Below are positions 49,214 to 57,846 of a stretch of 64,000 nucleotides of DNA, in pieces. Below the pieces are notes generated by a model, which did not search any database, was not told the DNA's origin, and saw only the letters and a list, made by a program, of their open reading frames with translations. Each line of letters opens with the position of its first letter. Position 1 is the stretch's first letter. A program made the position numbers and the translations under genes. This DNA comes from Brachybacterium avium (GTDB lineage: Bacteria > Actinomycetota > Actinomycetes > Actinomycetales > Dermabacteraceae). Location: the NCBI RefSeq assembly GCF_002216795.1, contig NZ_CP022316.1, positions 1,240,001 to 1,304,000 on the forward strand, written 5' to 3'.

Positions 49214-50188
49214 GTGAACCAGGTGTACGACGAGTGTGCGGCAGGCCGGACCCCCTGGTCGGAATCCACTGTATCCCGCGCCCCCGAGCCCGTGCTGGAT
49301 GCTCAGGCGCCCTCGGCGGAGCGTGCGCTGCGCACGCCCCGTCCGCTGCCGGAGAGCTCCCGCCGGGTGCTGGTGATGGCGATCGTCAACCGCACCCGCG
49401 ACTCCTTCTTCGACGAGGGCCGCACCTGGGACCTGGAGGCCGCGGTCGCCGCCGGGCTCGCGGCCGCGGGCGACGGCGCGGACCTCATCGATGTGGGCGG
49501 TGTGAAGTTCGCCCCCGGCGACCCGGTGCCGGCGTCGGAGGAGATCGACCGGGTGGCGCCGGTCCTCGCCGCGCTGCGAGAACAGCTGCCGGACCGCGTG
49601 CTGCTGTCGGTCGACACCTTCCACGCCTCAGTGGCCCGGGCCGCGATCGCGGCCGGCGCCGACCTGATCAATGACACCACCGGGCTCTCGGATCCGCAGA
49701 TGGCAGGTGCGGTCGCCGAGTCCGGTGCCTCGCTGATCCTCACCCACTCGGCCGCCGAGCCGCGACGCCCCCTCCCCCGCCCGCAGTACGACGATGTGGT
49801 CGCCGAGGTGCGGGACTTCCTCGCCGCCCGGCTCTACCGCGCCCTTTCCGCGGGGATCCCCCGGGAGCGGATCGTGCTGGACCCGGGCCCGGATCTGAAC
49901 AAGTCCACGCCGCAGACCCTCGAGGTGATGCGGGGCCTGGACGAGTTCGCGGGCTTCGGGCTGCCGCTGCTGGCAGCGCTGAGCCGCAAGGACTTCGTGG
50001 GCGAATCCCTGGGACTGGAGAAGCAGGAGCGCCTGGAGGGGTCCCTGGCCGCTGCGGCCTGGGCGGTGCAGCACGGCGCGAGGATGCTGCGGGTCCACGA
50101 CGTGCAGGCCACGGTGCGCCTGGTACGGATGCTCGAGGTGCTCGCCGGCTGGCGCGAACCCACCGGCCCACTGGTCCACAACGCCTGA
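49214..50188 (+). CDS. folP: Dihydropteroate synthase homologue, FolP2-like
   Basis: A 324-residue TIM-barrel protein of the DHPS family: VLVMAIVNRTRDSFFDEGRTWD, GADLIDVGGVKFAPGDPV, LLSVDTFHASVARAAIAAGADLINDTTGL and LLAALSRKDFVGESLG. Several active-site positions match FolP2, the mycobacterial paralogue without measurable DHPS activity (DVGGVK instead of DVGGESTRPG; SxKD near the C-terminus), so true dihydropteroate synthesis is doubtful. GAGGAA precedes the GTG; the first 50 residues are unconserved. Not clustered with other folate genes; in mycobacteria folP2 sits beside glycosyltransferase genes, loosely as here. Confidence 0.85.
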   Translation: MNQVYDECAAGRTPWSESTVSRAPEPVLDAQAPSAERALRTPRPLPESSRRVLVMAIVNRTRDSFFDEGRTWDLEAAVAAGLAAAGDGADLIDVGGVKFAPGDPVPASEEIDRVAPVLAALREQLPDRVLLSVDTFHASVARAAIAAGADLINDTTGLSDPQMAGAVAESGASLILTHSAAEPRRPLPRPQYDDVVAEVRDFLAARLYRALSAGIPRERIVLDPGPDLNKSTPQTLEVMRGLDEFAGFGLPLLAALSRKDFVGESLGLEKQERLEGSLAAAAWAVQHGARMLRVHDVQATVRLVRMLEVLAGWREPTGPLVHNA

Positions 50189-50289
50189 GCTGCGGAGCCG
50201 CCCCGCGGCGTGGCGTGGCGTGCCCGGCCGCGCCTAGCCGCGCCCGGCGCACCCAGCCGTGCCCGCCGCCCCTGGCCTCACCCGCCGCC

Positions 50290-50335
50290 GCCAGTCGCCA
50301 GGCGCCAGGCGCCAGGCGCCAGTCGCCAGGCGCCA
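50290..50335 (+). repeat. 7-bp tandem repeats (GCCAGGC)n
   Basis: Six consecutive units GCCAGTC, GCCAGGC (three times), GCCAGTC, GCCAGGC plus a partial GCCA. A short variable-number tandem array directly before the hairpin pair. Confidence 0.8.
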
Positions 50336-50338
50336 CGA

Positions 50339-50372
50339 CGAGAAAAGTACCGCCCTGGTGGAACCTTTCTCG
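50339..50372. repeat. Palindromic element, copy 1
   Basis: GAGAAAAGTACC pairs with GGAACCTTTCTC (two mismatches), extended by flanking CG pairs: a 34-base hairpin. Its core resembles copy 2 at 50394-50441, so the two are a tandem REP-like pair. Confidence 0.6.
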
Positions 50373-50393
50373 CTGCCGCAGCGCGACCCCCGC

Positions 50394-50441
50394 GCCACGA
50401 CGAGGAAAGTTCCACGTCAATGGAACCTTTCTCATCGTGGC
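50394..50441. repeat. Palindromic element, copy 2
   Basis: A 21-position stem (50394-50414 with 50421-50441) with two mismatches and one wobble around a CGTCAA loop. It shares the CGACGAG-AAAGT and GGAACCTTTCTC cores with copy 1. It lies 49 bases after the hydrolase stop on the minus strand, so it could also act as a terminator there. Confidence 0.65.
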
Positions 50442-50489
50442 ACCCCGCGGCGGGCGCGGCCGGGCTGGGCGAGCCGCGGCGGGCACCGC

Positions 50490-51299
50490 TCAGCCGGCGT
50501 GCTCGGCCAGCACCGCATCGGCCAGGCGGGGCATGACCTCGCGGTGGGCGTCGCAGAAGTCGTGCGAGGTGCCGATCACCAGCGCCAGGTCGGCCTCGGG
50601 GTCGACCCAGAAGGCGGTGCCGCGCATCCCGAAGTGGCCGACGGTCGCCGGGCTGTTGTCGCCGCCGGTCCAGTGCGGTGACTTGGTACCGCGCACCTCG
50701 ATCCCCAGCCCGAAGGGGTTGGGGCTCTGCTTGCCGAAGCCGGGCATGATGCCCACCAGCTCGGGGAACTGCACGCAGGTCATCTCCGCGGACCATCGCG
50801 CCTCCAGCAGGGTCGGCCGCAGCAGCTCGGCGGCGAAGAGCGCGAGGTCGGTGAGCGGGCCGTGGGCGCCGACGGAGGCCGAGCCGCTCCACTCCAGCCC
50901 CGTCATGCCCAGCGGCTGCGCGATCCGCTCCTGCACCCAGTCGCCGAAGTCGCCTCCGATGCCCCGCTCCACGTGGCGGGCGGCTTCGTCGATGCCGAAG
51001 TTCGAGTAGTGGCGGCGCAGCCCCGGGGCCTGCAGCGTGTTCGCGGACTCGTAGAAGTATCCCGAGGCATGGGAGAGCAGATGGCGCAGCGTCGCCCCGG
51101 GCGGGCCCGCCGCGTCCTCGAGATCCACGTGGCCCTCCTGGATGGCGAGGGTCGCTCCGCAGCCGGTGAAGGTCTTGGTGACCGAGCGCCAGGGACGGAC
51201 CAGGTCGACGTCCCCGCGCCGCGCCCGCTCGCCCTCGGGGCCGAGCACGATGGCGGCGGCCTCGAACCCGAACTCCTCCAGGACGTCCAGTGAGCTCAC
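50490..51299 (-). CDS. Serine hydrolase, beta-lactamase fold, copy 1
   Basis: A 269-residue beta-lactamase/transpeptidase-like protein of the class C / esterase (EstB-like) group. The SxxK motif is in WRSVTKTFTG, YxN in HYSNFG, and the third motif in VGHFGMRG (HxG in place of KTG). No signal peptide is visible, so it is probably cytoplasmic; many such proteins are esterases or peptidases rather than beta-lactamases. The GTG start overlaps the stop of the upstream paralogue. The pair is a tandem duplication. Confidence 0.82.
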   Translation of the reverse strand: MSSLDVLEEFGFEAAAIVLGPEGERARRGDVDLVRPWRSVTKTFTGCGATLAIQEGHVDLEDAAGPPGATLRHLLSHASGYFYESANTLQAPGLRRHYSNFGIDEAARHVERGIGGDFGDWVQERIAQPLGMTGLEWSGSASVGAHGPLTDLALFAAELLRPTLLEARWSAEMTCVQFPELVGIMPGFGKQSPNPFGLGIEVRGTKSPHWTGGDNSPATVGHFGMRGTAFWVDPEADLALVIGTSHDFCDAHREVMPRLADAVLAEHAG

Positions 51300-52156
51300 C
51301 GCGCGCCCCCGCTGCTGTGCTCCCGGCTGCTGTGCCCCGCGTCGCCGAAGCGCTCCAGCAGCGCATCGGTGAGGCCGGGCCAGACGCGCACGTGCTCCGG
51401 TCCGAAGGGCTGCTCGCCGAGGAATGCGGCGGCGAGCCCCGCCACCGGGTCCACCCAGAGGAAGGAGCCGGACTGGCCGAAGTGCCCGAAGGTCTCCGGG
51501 GAGGAGCCGGCACCGGTCCAGTGCGGCTGCTTCCCGTCGCGGATCTCGAATCCGAGCCCCCAGTCGTTGGGCTTCTGGCGCCCGTAGCCGGGCAGGATCC
51601 CGGCCAGTCCCGGGAACTGGACGGTCCTCGCCTCGCGCCAGAGCTCCTCGGGGATCAGGGTGGGCGCGAGCAGCTCGCGACCGAAGGTCAGCAGGTCGCG
51701 GAGCGAGCCGCGGTAGCCGGCGGCCGGGGAGCCCGTCACCTCGAGGTCGACGAGGTCCAGGCCGGCGACGACGGTCTGCTCCATCCAGTCGACGAAGTCG
51801 AAGCCGGTGGCCTCCTCGACATGCGCGGCGAGCACCTCGAAGCCGGTGTTGGAGTAGATGCGGCGGGCCCCGACGCCCCCCACCACCTCGTCGCCGTCGA
51901 AGGCGTAGCCGGCGGTATGGGCGAGCAGGTGTCGCACCGTCGCACCCTCCGGCCCGGCGGGCTCCTCGAGGTCGACCAGGCCGCGGTCCACGGCGATCAG
52001 GACGCCCAGCGCGGTCAGGGGCTTGGAGACGCTGGCGAGGTCCCACACCCTGGTCTGTTCGCCCTGGGTGTGCAGGGTGGTCTCCGCATCCGTCACCCCC
52101 AGTGCATGGGCGAAGTCCACGTCGACGGGGATCTCGGGCGCTCTGTCGGTCTCCAC
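51296..52156 (-). CDS. Serine hydrolase, beta-lactamase fold, copy 2
   Basis: A 286-residue paralogue of the downstream gene. SxxK in DLASVSKPLTALG, YxN in RIYSNTGFEVL, HxG in FGHFGQSGSF. It shares PGYGRQKPNDWGLGFEIRDGKQPHWTGAGSSP-type sequence with copy 1 (in short, PG-G-Q-PN-GLG-E-R), so both descend from one ancestor. GTG at 52156 follows GAGGG; upstream sequence in the same frame is Arg-rich and non-coding. No signal peptide. Substrate unknown. Confidence 0.82.
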   Translation of the reverse strand: METDRAPEIPVDVDFAHALGVTDAETTLHTQGEQTRVWDLASVSKPLTALGVLIAVDRGLVDLEEPAGPEGATVRHLLAHTAGYAFDGDEVVGGVGARRIYSNTGFEVLAAHVEEATGFDFVDWMEQTVVAGLDLVDLEVTGSPAAGYRGSLRDLLTFGRELLAPTLIPEELWREARTVQFPGLAGILPGYGRQKPNDWGLGFEIRDGKQPHWTGAGSSPETFGHFGQSGSFLWVDPVAGLAAAFLGEQPFGPEHVRVWPGLTDALLERFGDAGHSSREHSSGGAR

Positions 52157-52272
52157 GCCCTCAATATCGCATACGGGTCCTCCGTCCCGGAGCGCCCGCC
52201 TCTTCACGAGGCCTGCACGAATCCCTCGCCGCCTCCCCGCTCGGCGGTATCGGTATCGACCTGCTCTCGCGA

Positions 52273-52325
52273 TACGATCAGTGGGCGAGCAGCCGCGCCG
52301 CACGCCACTGATCGGTACTGATCGG
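52273..52325 (+). promoter_or_regulatory. Promoter with three CGATCAGT-type sites before the fha operon
   Basis: TACGAT at 52273-52278 is a -10 box. Overlapping it, CGATCAGTGG (52275-52284) and CCACTGATCG (52305-52314) form a perfect inverted repeat, and ACTGATCGG recurs at 52307-52315 and 52317-52325 with 10-bp spacing. One operator word therefore occurs three times across the presumed start of the phosphorylation and cell-shape operon, 58 bases before fhaA. Confidence 0.55.
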
Positions 52326-52382
52326 CGGGGTCGGCCGACGGCCCGCCGCACCTGTCAGCCACAGCGAGAGCGAAGGACCACC

Positions 52383-53096
52383 GTGGGGATCTTGGATCGG
52401 ATCGAGCGCGGCCTCGATCGCGGCGTGACGAGCGTCTTCTCAGGCCGTCGCGGCCAGCTGAAGCCGCTCGACCTCGCACAGGGGCTCAAGCGCGAGTGCG
52501 ACGATCAGATCCAGGTGCTCGACCGCACGCGGACCCTGGCCCCGAACATCTTCGCGATCTACCTCCACTCCCAGGACTACGACCGTTTCAGCTCCTGGCA
52601 GGACACCCTGCTCGACGAGCTCCAGCGGGTGGTGACGGAGCATGCGGACAAGCAGCGGTACATGTTCGTCGGCGGTGTCACGGTGACCCTCGAACGCGAT
52701 GACGAGGTGCGGGTGGGCCGGTTCGAGACCGAGTCCCGCACCGAGCGCGGCAGCGTCGCCCCGGCGACCGGCGCCGCCCAGGCCGGCTCCGGCGGCAGCC
52801 CGATCGTCGAGATCGACGGCCAGCAGTACCTGCTGACCGGCCCGGTCACCGTGATCGGTCGCGGCGGCGACGCCGACATCATCCTCGAGGACACCGGGGT
52901 CTCCCGCCACCATCTCGAGCTGCGCACCGACGCCGATTCGACCCTGGTCGCCACCGATCTCGGCTCCACCAACGGCACCTTCGTCGACGGGGAGCGGATC
53001 CGCACCCCGGTGGCCCTGCAGGACCGCTCGCTGCTGAAGATCGGCCGCACCCGGCTGACCGTGCTGCTCCCCACCGCCGGTCCGGCCGACTGGTGA
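52383..53096 (+). CDS. fhaA: FHA-domain protein with DUF3662 N-terminus
   Basis: A 237-residue FhaA. Residues 1-115 match the DUF3662 domain (MGILDRIERGLDRGVTSVFS, LKPLDLAQGLKRECD); a short flexible linker follows, then a C-terminal FHA domain with VIGRGGDADIILEDTGVSRHHLELR and DLGSTNGTFVDGERI, the phosphothreonine-binding loops. It reads the phosphorylation state set by PknA/PknB; in mycobacteria FhaA binds phosphorylated MviN and RodA/PBP partners. GAAGGA precedes the GTG. The linker is shorter than in mycobacteria. First gene of the operon. Confidence 0.92.
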   Translation: MGILDRIERGLDRGVTSVFSGRRGQLKPLDLAQGLKRECDDQIQVLDRTRTLAPNIFAIYLHSQDYDRFSSWQDTLLDELQRVVTEHADKQRYMFVGGVTVTLERDDEVRVGRFETESRTERGSVAPATGAAQAGSGGSPIVEIDGQQYLLTGPVTVIGRGGDADIILEDTGVSRHHLELRTDADSTLVATDLGSTNGTFVDGERIRTPVALQDRSLLKIGRTRLTVLLPTAGPADW

Positions 53097-53103
53097 GCCC
53101 CCG

Positions 53104-53625
53104 ATGAGCGAACTGACCCTGGTCGCGCTGCGCCTCGGCTTCGTGCTGGCGCTGTGGATCTTCGTGATCGTCGTGATGCTGGTGCTGCGCAACGACCTCT
53201 TCGGCACCACCGTGGTCACCCGCTCCAGCCGCGACCCGCGCCGGGAGCAGCGCCCCGCCTCGGGCCCGCTCAGCGGGTCCTCCCCCGACGTCGATCCGGC
53301 GCAGCTGCGCACGGATCCCGAGGTCACCCAGGCGGCGATGGTGGTCACCGCCGGGCCGTTGCGCGGGACCTCCCTGTCCCTGGGCTCGACCCCGATCCTG
53401 ATCGGGCGCGCCCCGGAGTGCACCCTGGTGCTCGACGACGACTACGCCTCCAACCGCCACGCCCGCGTGTTCCAGCGCGAGGGCGAGTGGATGGTGGAGG
53501 ATCTGGGCTCGACCAACGGCACCCTGGTGTCGGGCAAGCGGATCGAGGGCTCCGTCCCGTTCCGTCCCGGGGCCCAGGTGCGGATCGGCCGCACCGAGAT
53601 CGAACTGAGACGAGGTCCGCGATGA
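53104..53625 (+). CDS. fhaB: FHA-domain membrane protein
   Basis: A 173-residue FhaB (FipA-like). One N-terminal transmembrane helix (LVALRLGFVLALWIFVIVVMLVL), a linker of about 50 residues containing a Thr within PEVTQAA that could be a kinase site, and a C-terminal FHA domain (ILIGRAPECTLVLDDDYASNRHARVF, DLGSTNGTLVSGKRI). It links Ser/Thr phosphorylation to division and elongation proteins at the membrane. It starts 7 bases after fhaA; its stop overlaps the pstP ATG. Confidence 0.92.
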   Translation: MSELTLVALRLGFVLALWIFVIVVMLVLRNDLFGTTVVTRSSRDPRREQRPASGPLSGSSPDVDPAQLRTDPEVTQAAMVVTAGPLRGTSLSLGSTPILIGRAPECTLVLDDDYASNRHARVFQREGEWMVEDLGSTNGTLVSGKRIEGSVPFRPGAQVRIGRTEIELRRGPR

Positions 53626-55013
53626 GCATCGCCCTGCGGTATGCCGCCCGCTCCGACGTCGGCCTCGTGCGGTCCAACAACCAGGACTCCGCCTATGCCG
53701 GCAGCCACCTGCTGGTGGTGGCCGACGGGATGGGCGGGCACGCCGGCGGCGACGTCGCCTCCTCCGTCGCGATCGGCCACCTGGCCCAGCTGGACTCCGA
53801 GACCCCGGCCTCCGACATCGTGGCCACCCTCGAGGAGAGCGTGCTCGAGGCCAATCAGGAGATCCTGCGCCGGGCCCGCGACGAGCCGCAGCTGCGCGGC
53901 CTGGGCACCACGATCACCGCCATGCTGCGGGCCGAGGGCAAGTTCGCCCTCGCCCATATCGGCGACTCCCGTGCCTATCTGCTCCGCGGCGGCGAGACCA
54001 CCCAGGTCACCAAGGACCACACCTTCGTCCAGCGTCTGCTGGACGAGGGCCGCCTCACCGAGGAGGAAGCCGAGCGCCACCCCCAGCGCTCCGTGCTGAT
54101 GCGCGTCCTCGGTGACGTCGACGCCGACCCCGAGCTGGATCTCTCCCTGCGACCGGCCCACCCCGGCGATCGCTGGATGCTCTGCTCCGACGGGCTGTCG
54201 GGCCTGGTCTCCCTGGACACCATCGACTCCGCCCTGACGGGCTTCGAGGATCCCGGAGAGTGCGCCGAGGAGCTGATCCAGCTCGCCCTCAAGGGCGGCG
54301 GCCCGGACAACATCACCTGCATCGTCGCCGACGTGGTGGATCTCGAGAAGCTGCCCCGCGGTGAGGAGGCCCCCTCCACCAGCCCGCAGATCGTCGGCTC
54401 CGCGGCACGCAACCGCCATGCCCCCACCGCCGCCTCCGGGCCCGCCGCGAAGGCGGCCGCGCTCACCCGTGAGGAGCCGGAGGCCCCCTACGAGGACGAG
54501 GACTTCTCCGCGGAGGAGCCCCCGCGTCGCAGCCCCTGGCCGGCGCTGGTCGCGCTGATGCTCCTGCTCGCGCTGCTCGGCGGTGCGCTGTGGGCCGGCT
54601 ACGCCTGGTCGCAGCGACAGTTCTATGTCGGCACCGATGGCACCAATGTGGTGCTCTACCAGGGCCTGACCCAGGATCTGGGACCGATCTCGATGTCCGA
54701 GCCGGTGGAGGTCACCGATATCGCCCTCGAGGACCTGCCCGAGGTGACGCGCCAGCAGGTCCGGAACACGATCACGGCCTCCGACCGGGCTGGTGCCGAG
54801 CAGATCATCGACCGGCTCGAGCAGGTCGCGATCTCGAACCGGCCCCTACCCGTGGTCACCCCCGCGCCGTCCGACGGCGGCGGGGCGTCCGATGCGGGCG
54901 GTGACACCAGTCAGGAGACCGCCGTCGAGGAGAGCGCCGCCGAGGAGGCGAGCCCGCTGCCCTCCAGCACCGACGGCGCGATGCAGTCCCCCGCTGCGGG
55001 TGAGGGGACGTAG
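53622..55013 (+). CDS. pstP: PP2C-type Ser/Thr phosphatase
   Basis: A 463-residue metal-dependent PPM phosphatase. Catalytic domain residues 1-240: SDVGLVRSNNQDS, VVADGMGGHAGGDVAS, LGTTITAML, HIGDSRAYLLR, MLCSDGLSGL and GGPDNITCIV, with the Asp residues that bind Mn/Mg. A cytosolic acidic linker, one transmembrane helix near residues 305-328, and an extracytoplasmic C-terminal domain ending in a Ser/Glu-rich tail follow. It dephosphorylates PknA/PknB and their targets. Overlaps fhaB; its TAG shares a base with the rodA GTG. Confidence 0.94.
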   Translation: MSIALRYAARSDVGLVRSNNQDSAYAGSHLLVVADGMGGHAGGDVASSVAIGHLAQLDSETPASDIVATLEESVLEANQEILRRARDEPQLRGLGTTITAMLRAEGKFALAHIGDSRAYLLRGGETTQVTKDHTFVQRLLDEGRLTEEEAERHPQRSVLMRVLGDVDADPELDLSLRPAHPGDRWMLCSDGLSGLVSLDTIDSALTGFEDPGECAEELIQLALKGGGPDNITCIVADVVDLEKLPRGEEAPSTSPQIVGSAARNRHAPTAASGPAAKAAALTREEPEAPYEDEDFSAEEPPRRSPWPALVALMLLLALLGGALWAGYAWSQRQFYVGTDGTNVVLYQGLTQDLGPISMSEPVEVTDIALEDLPEVTRQQVRNTITASDRAGAEQIIDRLEQVAISNRPLPVVTPAPSDGGGASDAGGDTSQETAVEESAAEEASPLPSSTDGAMQSPAAGEGT

Positions 55014-56404
55014 TGGCCACGATCGTGTCGTACACCGCGCGGCCGCGCAGGCTCACCCAGGCGCTGCTGCTGTCGTTCGCGGTGGTCACCGGTGTGGGCG
55101 CCTACGCCCTGGTGGGGCTCGGCCGGTTCCATGAGCTGCCGGAGAACCTGCTGGCGTACGGGGTCGGTGCCGCTGTGCTCGCGCTCGTGCTGCAGATCGC
55201 GGTGATGTGGCGGGCCCCCTACGCGGATCCCGTGATCCTGCCGCTGGTGGTGCTGCTGAACCTGCTGGGCATCGCGATGATCGAGTCCGTCCACTCCGCG
55301 AACCAGATCTTCGGGATCCGCAGCTCGGCGAGCGCGGACCGGCAGATGCTGTGGGCGGTGCTCGGCGTGCTGCTGTGCGTCGCGGTGCTGGTGATGCTGC
55401 GGGACCACCGCCGCCTGCGCCGCTTCACCTGGATCAGCGCCGTCGCCGGTGCGGTGCTGCTGCTGCTGCCGCTCGCGCCGGTGATCGGTTCGGCCCGCAA
55501 CGGCTCGAAGATCTGGATCGATCTCGCGGGCTACAGCTTCCAGCCCGCCGAGCTGGCGAAGATCGCCTTCGCGATCTTCTTCGCCGGCTACCTGGTCTCC
55601 CGCCGGGACACGCTCGCCCTCGCCGGCCCGAAGGTGCTGGGCATCCACCTGCCGCGCTGGTCCGACTTCGGCCCGATCCTGGTGGCCTGGGGCTTCGCGA
55701 TGGCGGTGCTGGTCTTCCAGACCGATCTCGGCACCTCGCTGATGTTCTTCGGCCTGTTCGTCGCGATGCTGTACGTGGCCACGGACCGGCTGAGCTGGCT
55801 GGTGATCGGGGCCGTGATGTTCCTGCCCCCGGCGATCTTCGCCGCCACCCAGATGAGCCACGTCCGCACCCGCCTCACCTGCTGGCTGGATCCGCTCTCG
55901 AGCGCGAACTACTCCACCTGCGAGCAGATCGCCCAGGGCCTGTTCGGCCTCTCCAACGGCGGCATCACCGGCGCCGGCCTCGGGGAGGGGCGGCCCGACG
56001 TGGTCCCCCATGCCGAGTCCGACTTCATCTTCGCCTCCTTCGCGGAGGAGCTCGGGATGGTCGGGGCCTTCGCCCTGCTGCTGCTGTACCTGCTGCTGGT
56101 GCAGCGGGCGCTGCGCGCCGCCGTCGGCATCTCCGACGGCTTCGGCACCCTGCTCGCGGGCGGTCTCGGCTTCGTGATGGCGCTGCAGGTCTTCGTGGTC
56201 GTCGGCGGGGTCACCCGGGTGATCCCGCTGACCGGCCTCACCCTCCCCTTCCTGGCCGCCGGCGGCAGCTCCCTGGTGTGCAACTGGATCATCGCGGGCA
56301 TCCTGGTGCGCCTGTCCGACGCGGCCCGTCGGCCCGCCGCCCGGCAGGTCCCGGGCACAGGGTCGGCCGCTGCGCCGCGCCCCGCCCAGGAGGTGGGCGC
56401 ATGA
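55013..56404 (+). CDS. rodA: SEDS peptidoglycan polymerase, RodA/FtsW type
   Basis: A 463-residue polytopic SEDS protein with about ten helices, a peptidoglycan glycosyltransferase acting with a class B PBP. Signature stretches: NGSKIWIDLAGYSFQPAELAKIAFAIFFAGYL, FQTDLGTSLMFFGLFVAMLYVAT, AESDFIFASFAEELGMVGAF and GLTLPFLAAGGSSLVCNWI. RodA rather than FtsW is inferred from the pbpA partner immediately downstream. The GTG start overlaps the pstP stop; the stop overlaps the pbpA ATG. Confidence 0.93.
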   Translation: MATIVSYTARPRRLTQALLLSFAVVTGVGAYALVGLGRFHELPENLLAYGVGAAVLALVLQIAVMWRAPYADPVILPLVVLLNLLGIAMIESVHSANQIFGIRSSASADRQMLWAVLGVLLCVAVLVMLRDHRRLRRFTWISAVAGAVLLLLPLAPVIGSARNGSKIWIDLAGYSFQPAELAKIAFAIFFAGYLVSRRDTLALAGPKVLGIHLPRWSDFGPILVAWGFAMAVLVFQTDLGTSLMFFGLFVAMLYVATDRLSWLVIGAVMFLPPAIFAATQMSHVRTRLTCWLDPLSSANYSTCEQIAQGLFGLSNGGITGAGLGEGRPDVVPHAESDFIFASFAEELGMVGAFALLLLYLLLVQRALRAAVGISDGFGTLLAGGLGFVMALQVFVVVGGVTRVIPLTGLTLPFLAAGGSSLVCNWIIAGILVRLSDAARRPAARQVPGTGSAAAPRPAQEVGA

Positions 56405-57846
56405 ACCGGCCGCTGCGCCATGTCTGGCTCGTGATCAGCGTGCTGTTCGTGCTGCTGTTCACCTCGACCACCTATTTCCAGGTGATCGCCAAGGATCGGC
56501 TCAACGCCCACGGGCAGAACGACCGCACCCTCTACAACGAGTACGGGCGCCATCGCGGCCCGATCGTGGTGGACGGGCATCCGATCGCGGTCTCGCAGTC
56601 CTCGGACGACACCTACGGCTACCTGCGCACCTACGACCCCGGCGCCATGTACGCCCCGGTGACCGGGTACTACTCGGTGGTGTACGGCTTCACCGGCATC
56701 GAGCGGTCGCTGAACGACACCCTCTCCGGCGAGGCCGATGCGCTGTTCTACCACCGCATCTCCGACATCCTCTCCGGTCGGCAGGGACGGGGGGCGACCG
56801 TCGAGCTCACCCTCGACTCCGCGGCCCAGGAGGCCGCCTGGAACGCGCTGGACGGACGCCGCGGTGCGGTGGTCGCCCTGGACCCGGAGACCGGAGCCGT
56901 GCTGGCTATGGTCTCCGCCCCCAGCTATGACCCCAACCAGCTCGCCTCCCATGACCGGGCGTCCGTGCGCACGGCGTGGCAGGAGCTCAACGAGGACCCG
57001 GAGCGGCCGCTGGCCAACCGGGCGATCGGCGGGGATCTCTACCCGCCCGGCTCCGCGTTCAAGCTCGTGGTCGCCGCCTCCGCCCTCGAGTCCGGCAGCT
57101 ATACCGCTGAGACGGAGATCCCCGGACCGGGCACCTGGGAGCTGCCGAACTCCACCGCCGTGATGAACAACCACGCCGGCGGCGGCACCGAGGCCTGCGG
57201 GCCCGACGACACCTCGACCCTGGCCGATGCGCTGCGTCAGTCCTGCAACACCTCCTTCGCGATGCTCGGCGTGGATCTGGGCGAGGAGCAGCTGCGCGAG
57301 ACCGCCGAGGGCTTCGGCTTCGGGCAGCGGCTGGAGATCCCGCTGTCGGTGACCCCCTCGAGGATCGGCGAGGATCTGGACGACTCCCAGCTCGCGACCA
57401 CCTCGATCGGGCAGTACGAGACCCGGGTGACGCCGCTGCAGATGGCGATGGTGGCCGGGACGTTCGCGAACGACGGGGTGGTCATGCAGCCGCAGCTGGT
57501 CAAGGCGGTGCGCACGAGCGACCTGACCACGGTCGCCGCCCTCACGCCGAAGGAGCTGGGACAGCCGCTGACCGCCGCGAACGCCGCCCAGATGCGCCAG
57601 ATGATGGTGGGCGTGGTCGAGGACGGCACCGGCACCGCGGCGGCGATCGACGGCGTCGAGGTGGGCGGCAAGACCGGAACCGCGGAGTGGGGCGAGGGCC
57701 GCCAGGCCCACTCCTGGTTCGTGGGATATGCACAGCAGGGAGACCAGAAGATCGCCGTGGCGGTCGTGGTCGAGGAAGGCGGATACGGCTCGCGCACCGC
57801 GGCGCCGATCGCCCAGGACGTGATGGAGGCGGTGATCCGGCCATGA
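56401..57846 (+). CDS. pbpA: Class B penicillin-binding protein
   Basis: A 481-residue bitopic transpeptidase. N-terminal helix residues 5-25 (VWLVISVLFVLLFTSTTYFQV), pedestal region with RGPIVVDGHPIA, then the transpeptidase domain with Ser218 in PGSAFK, SCN at 281-283 and KTG at 424-426. It cross-links peptidoglycan made by the adjacent RodA during elongation. The domain order and size match actinobacterial PbpA. It overlaps both neighbours (ATGA). Confidence 0.94.
   Translation: MNRPLRHVWLVISVLFVLLFTSTTYFQVIAKDRLNAHGQNDRTLYNEYGRHRGPIVVDGHPIAVSQSSDDTYGYLRTYDPGAMYAPVTGYYSVVYGFTGIERSLNDTLSGEADALFYHRISDILSGRQGRGATVELTLDSAAQEAAWNALDGRRGAVVALDPETGAVLAMVSAPSYDPNQLASHDRASVRTAWQELNEDPERPLANRAIGGDLYPPGSAFKLVVAASALESGSYTAETEIPGPGTWELPNSTAVMNNHAGGGTEACGPDDTSTLADALRQSCNTSFAMLGVDLGEEQLRETAEGFGFGQRLEIPLSVTPSRIGEDLDDSQLATTSIGQYETRVTPLQMAMVAGTFANDGVVMQPQLVKAVRTSDLTTVAALTPKELGQPLTAANAAQMRQMMVGVVEDGTGTAAAIDGVEVGGKTGTAEWGEGRQAHSWFVGYAQQGDQKIAVAVVVEEGGYGSRTAAPIAQDVMEAVIRP

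Larger units (their letters stand above)
50189..50489. other. Repeat-rich gene-free gap
   Basis: A 301-base region with no coding signal. It holds a 7-bp tandem array and two similar hairpins, listed separately. The rest is GC-rich, low-complexity Cys/Pro/Arg-like triplets without start sites. Confidence 0.6.

Noticed and set aside
50290-50441. CRISPR-like array
   Set aside because: Repeats are 7 bp without unique spacers, followed by two hairpins; no cas genes.
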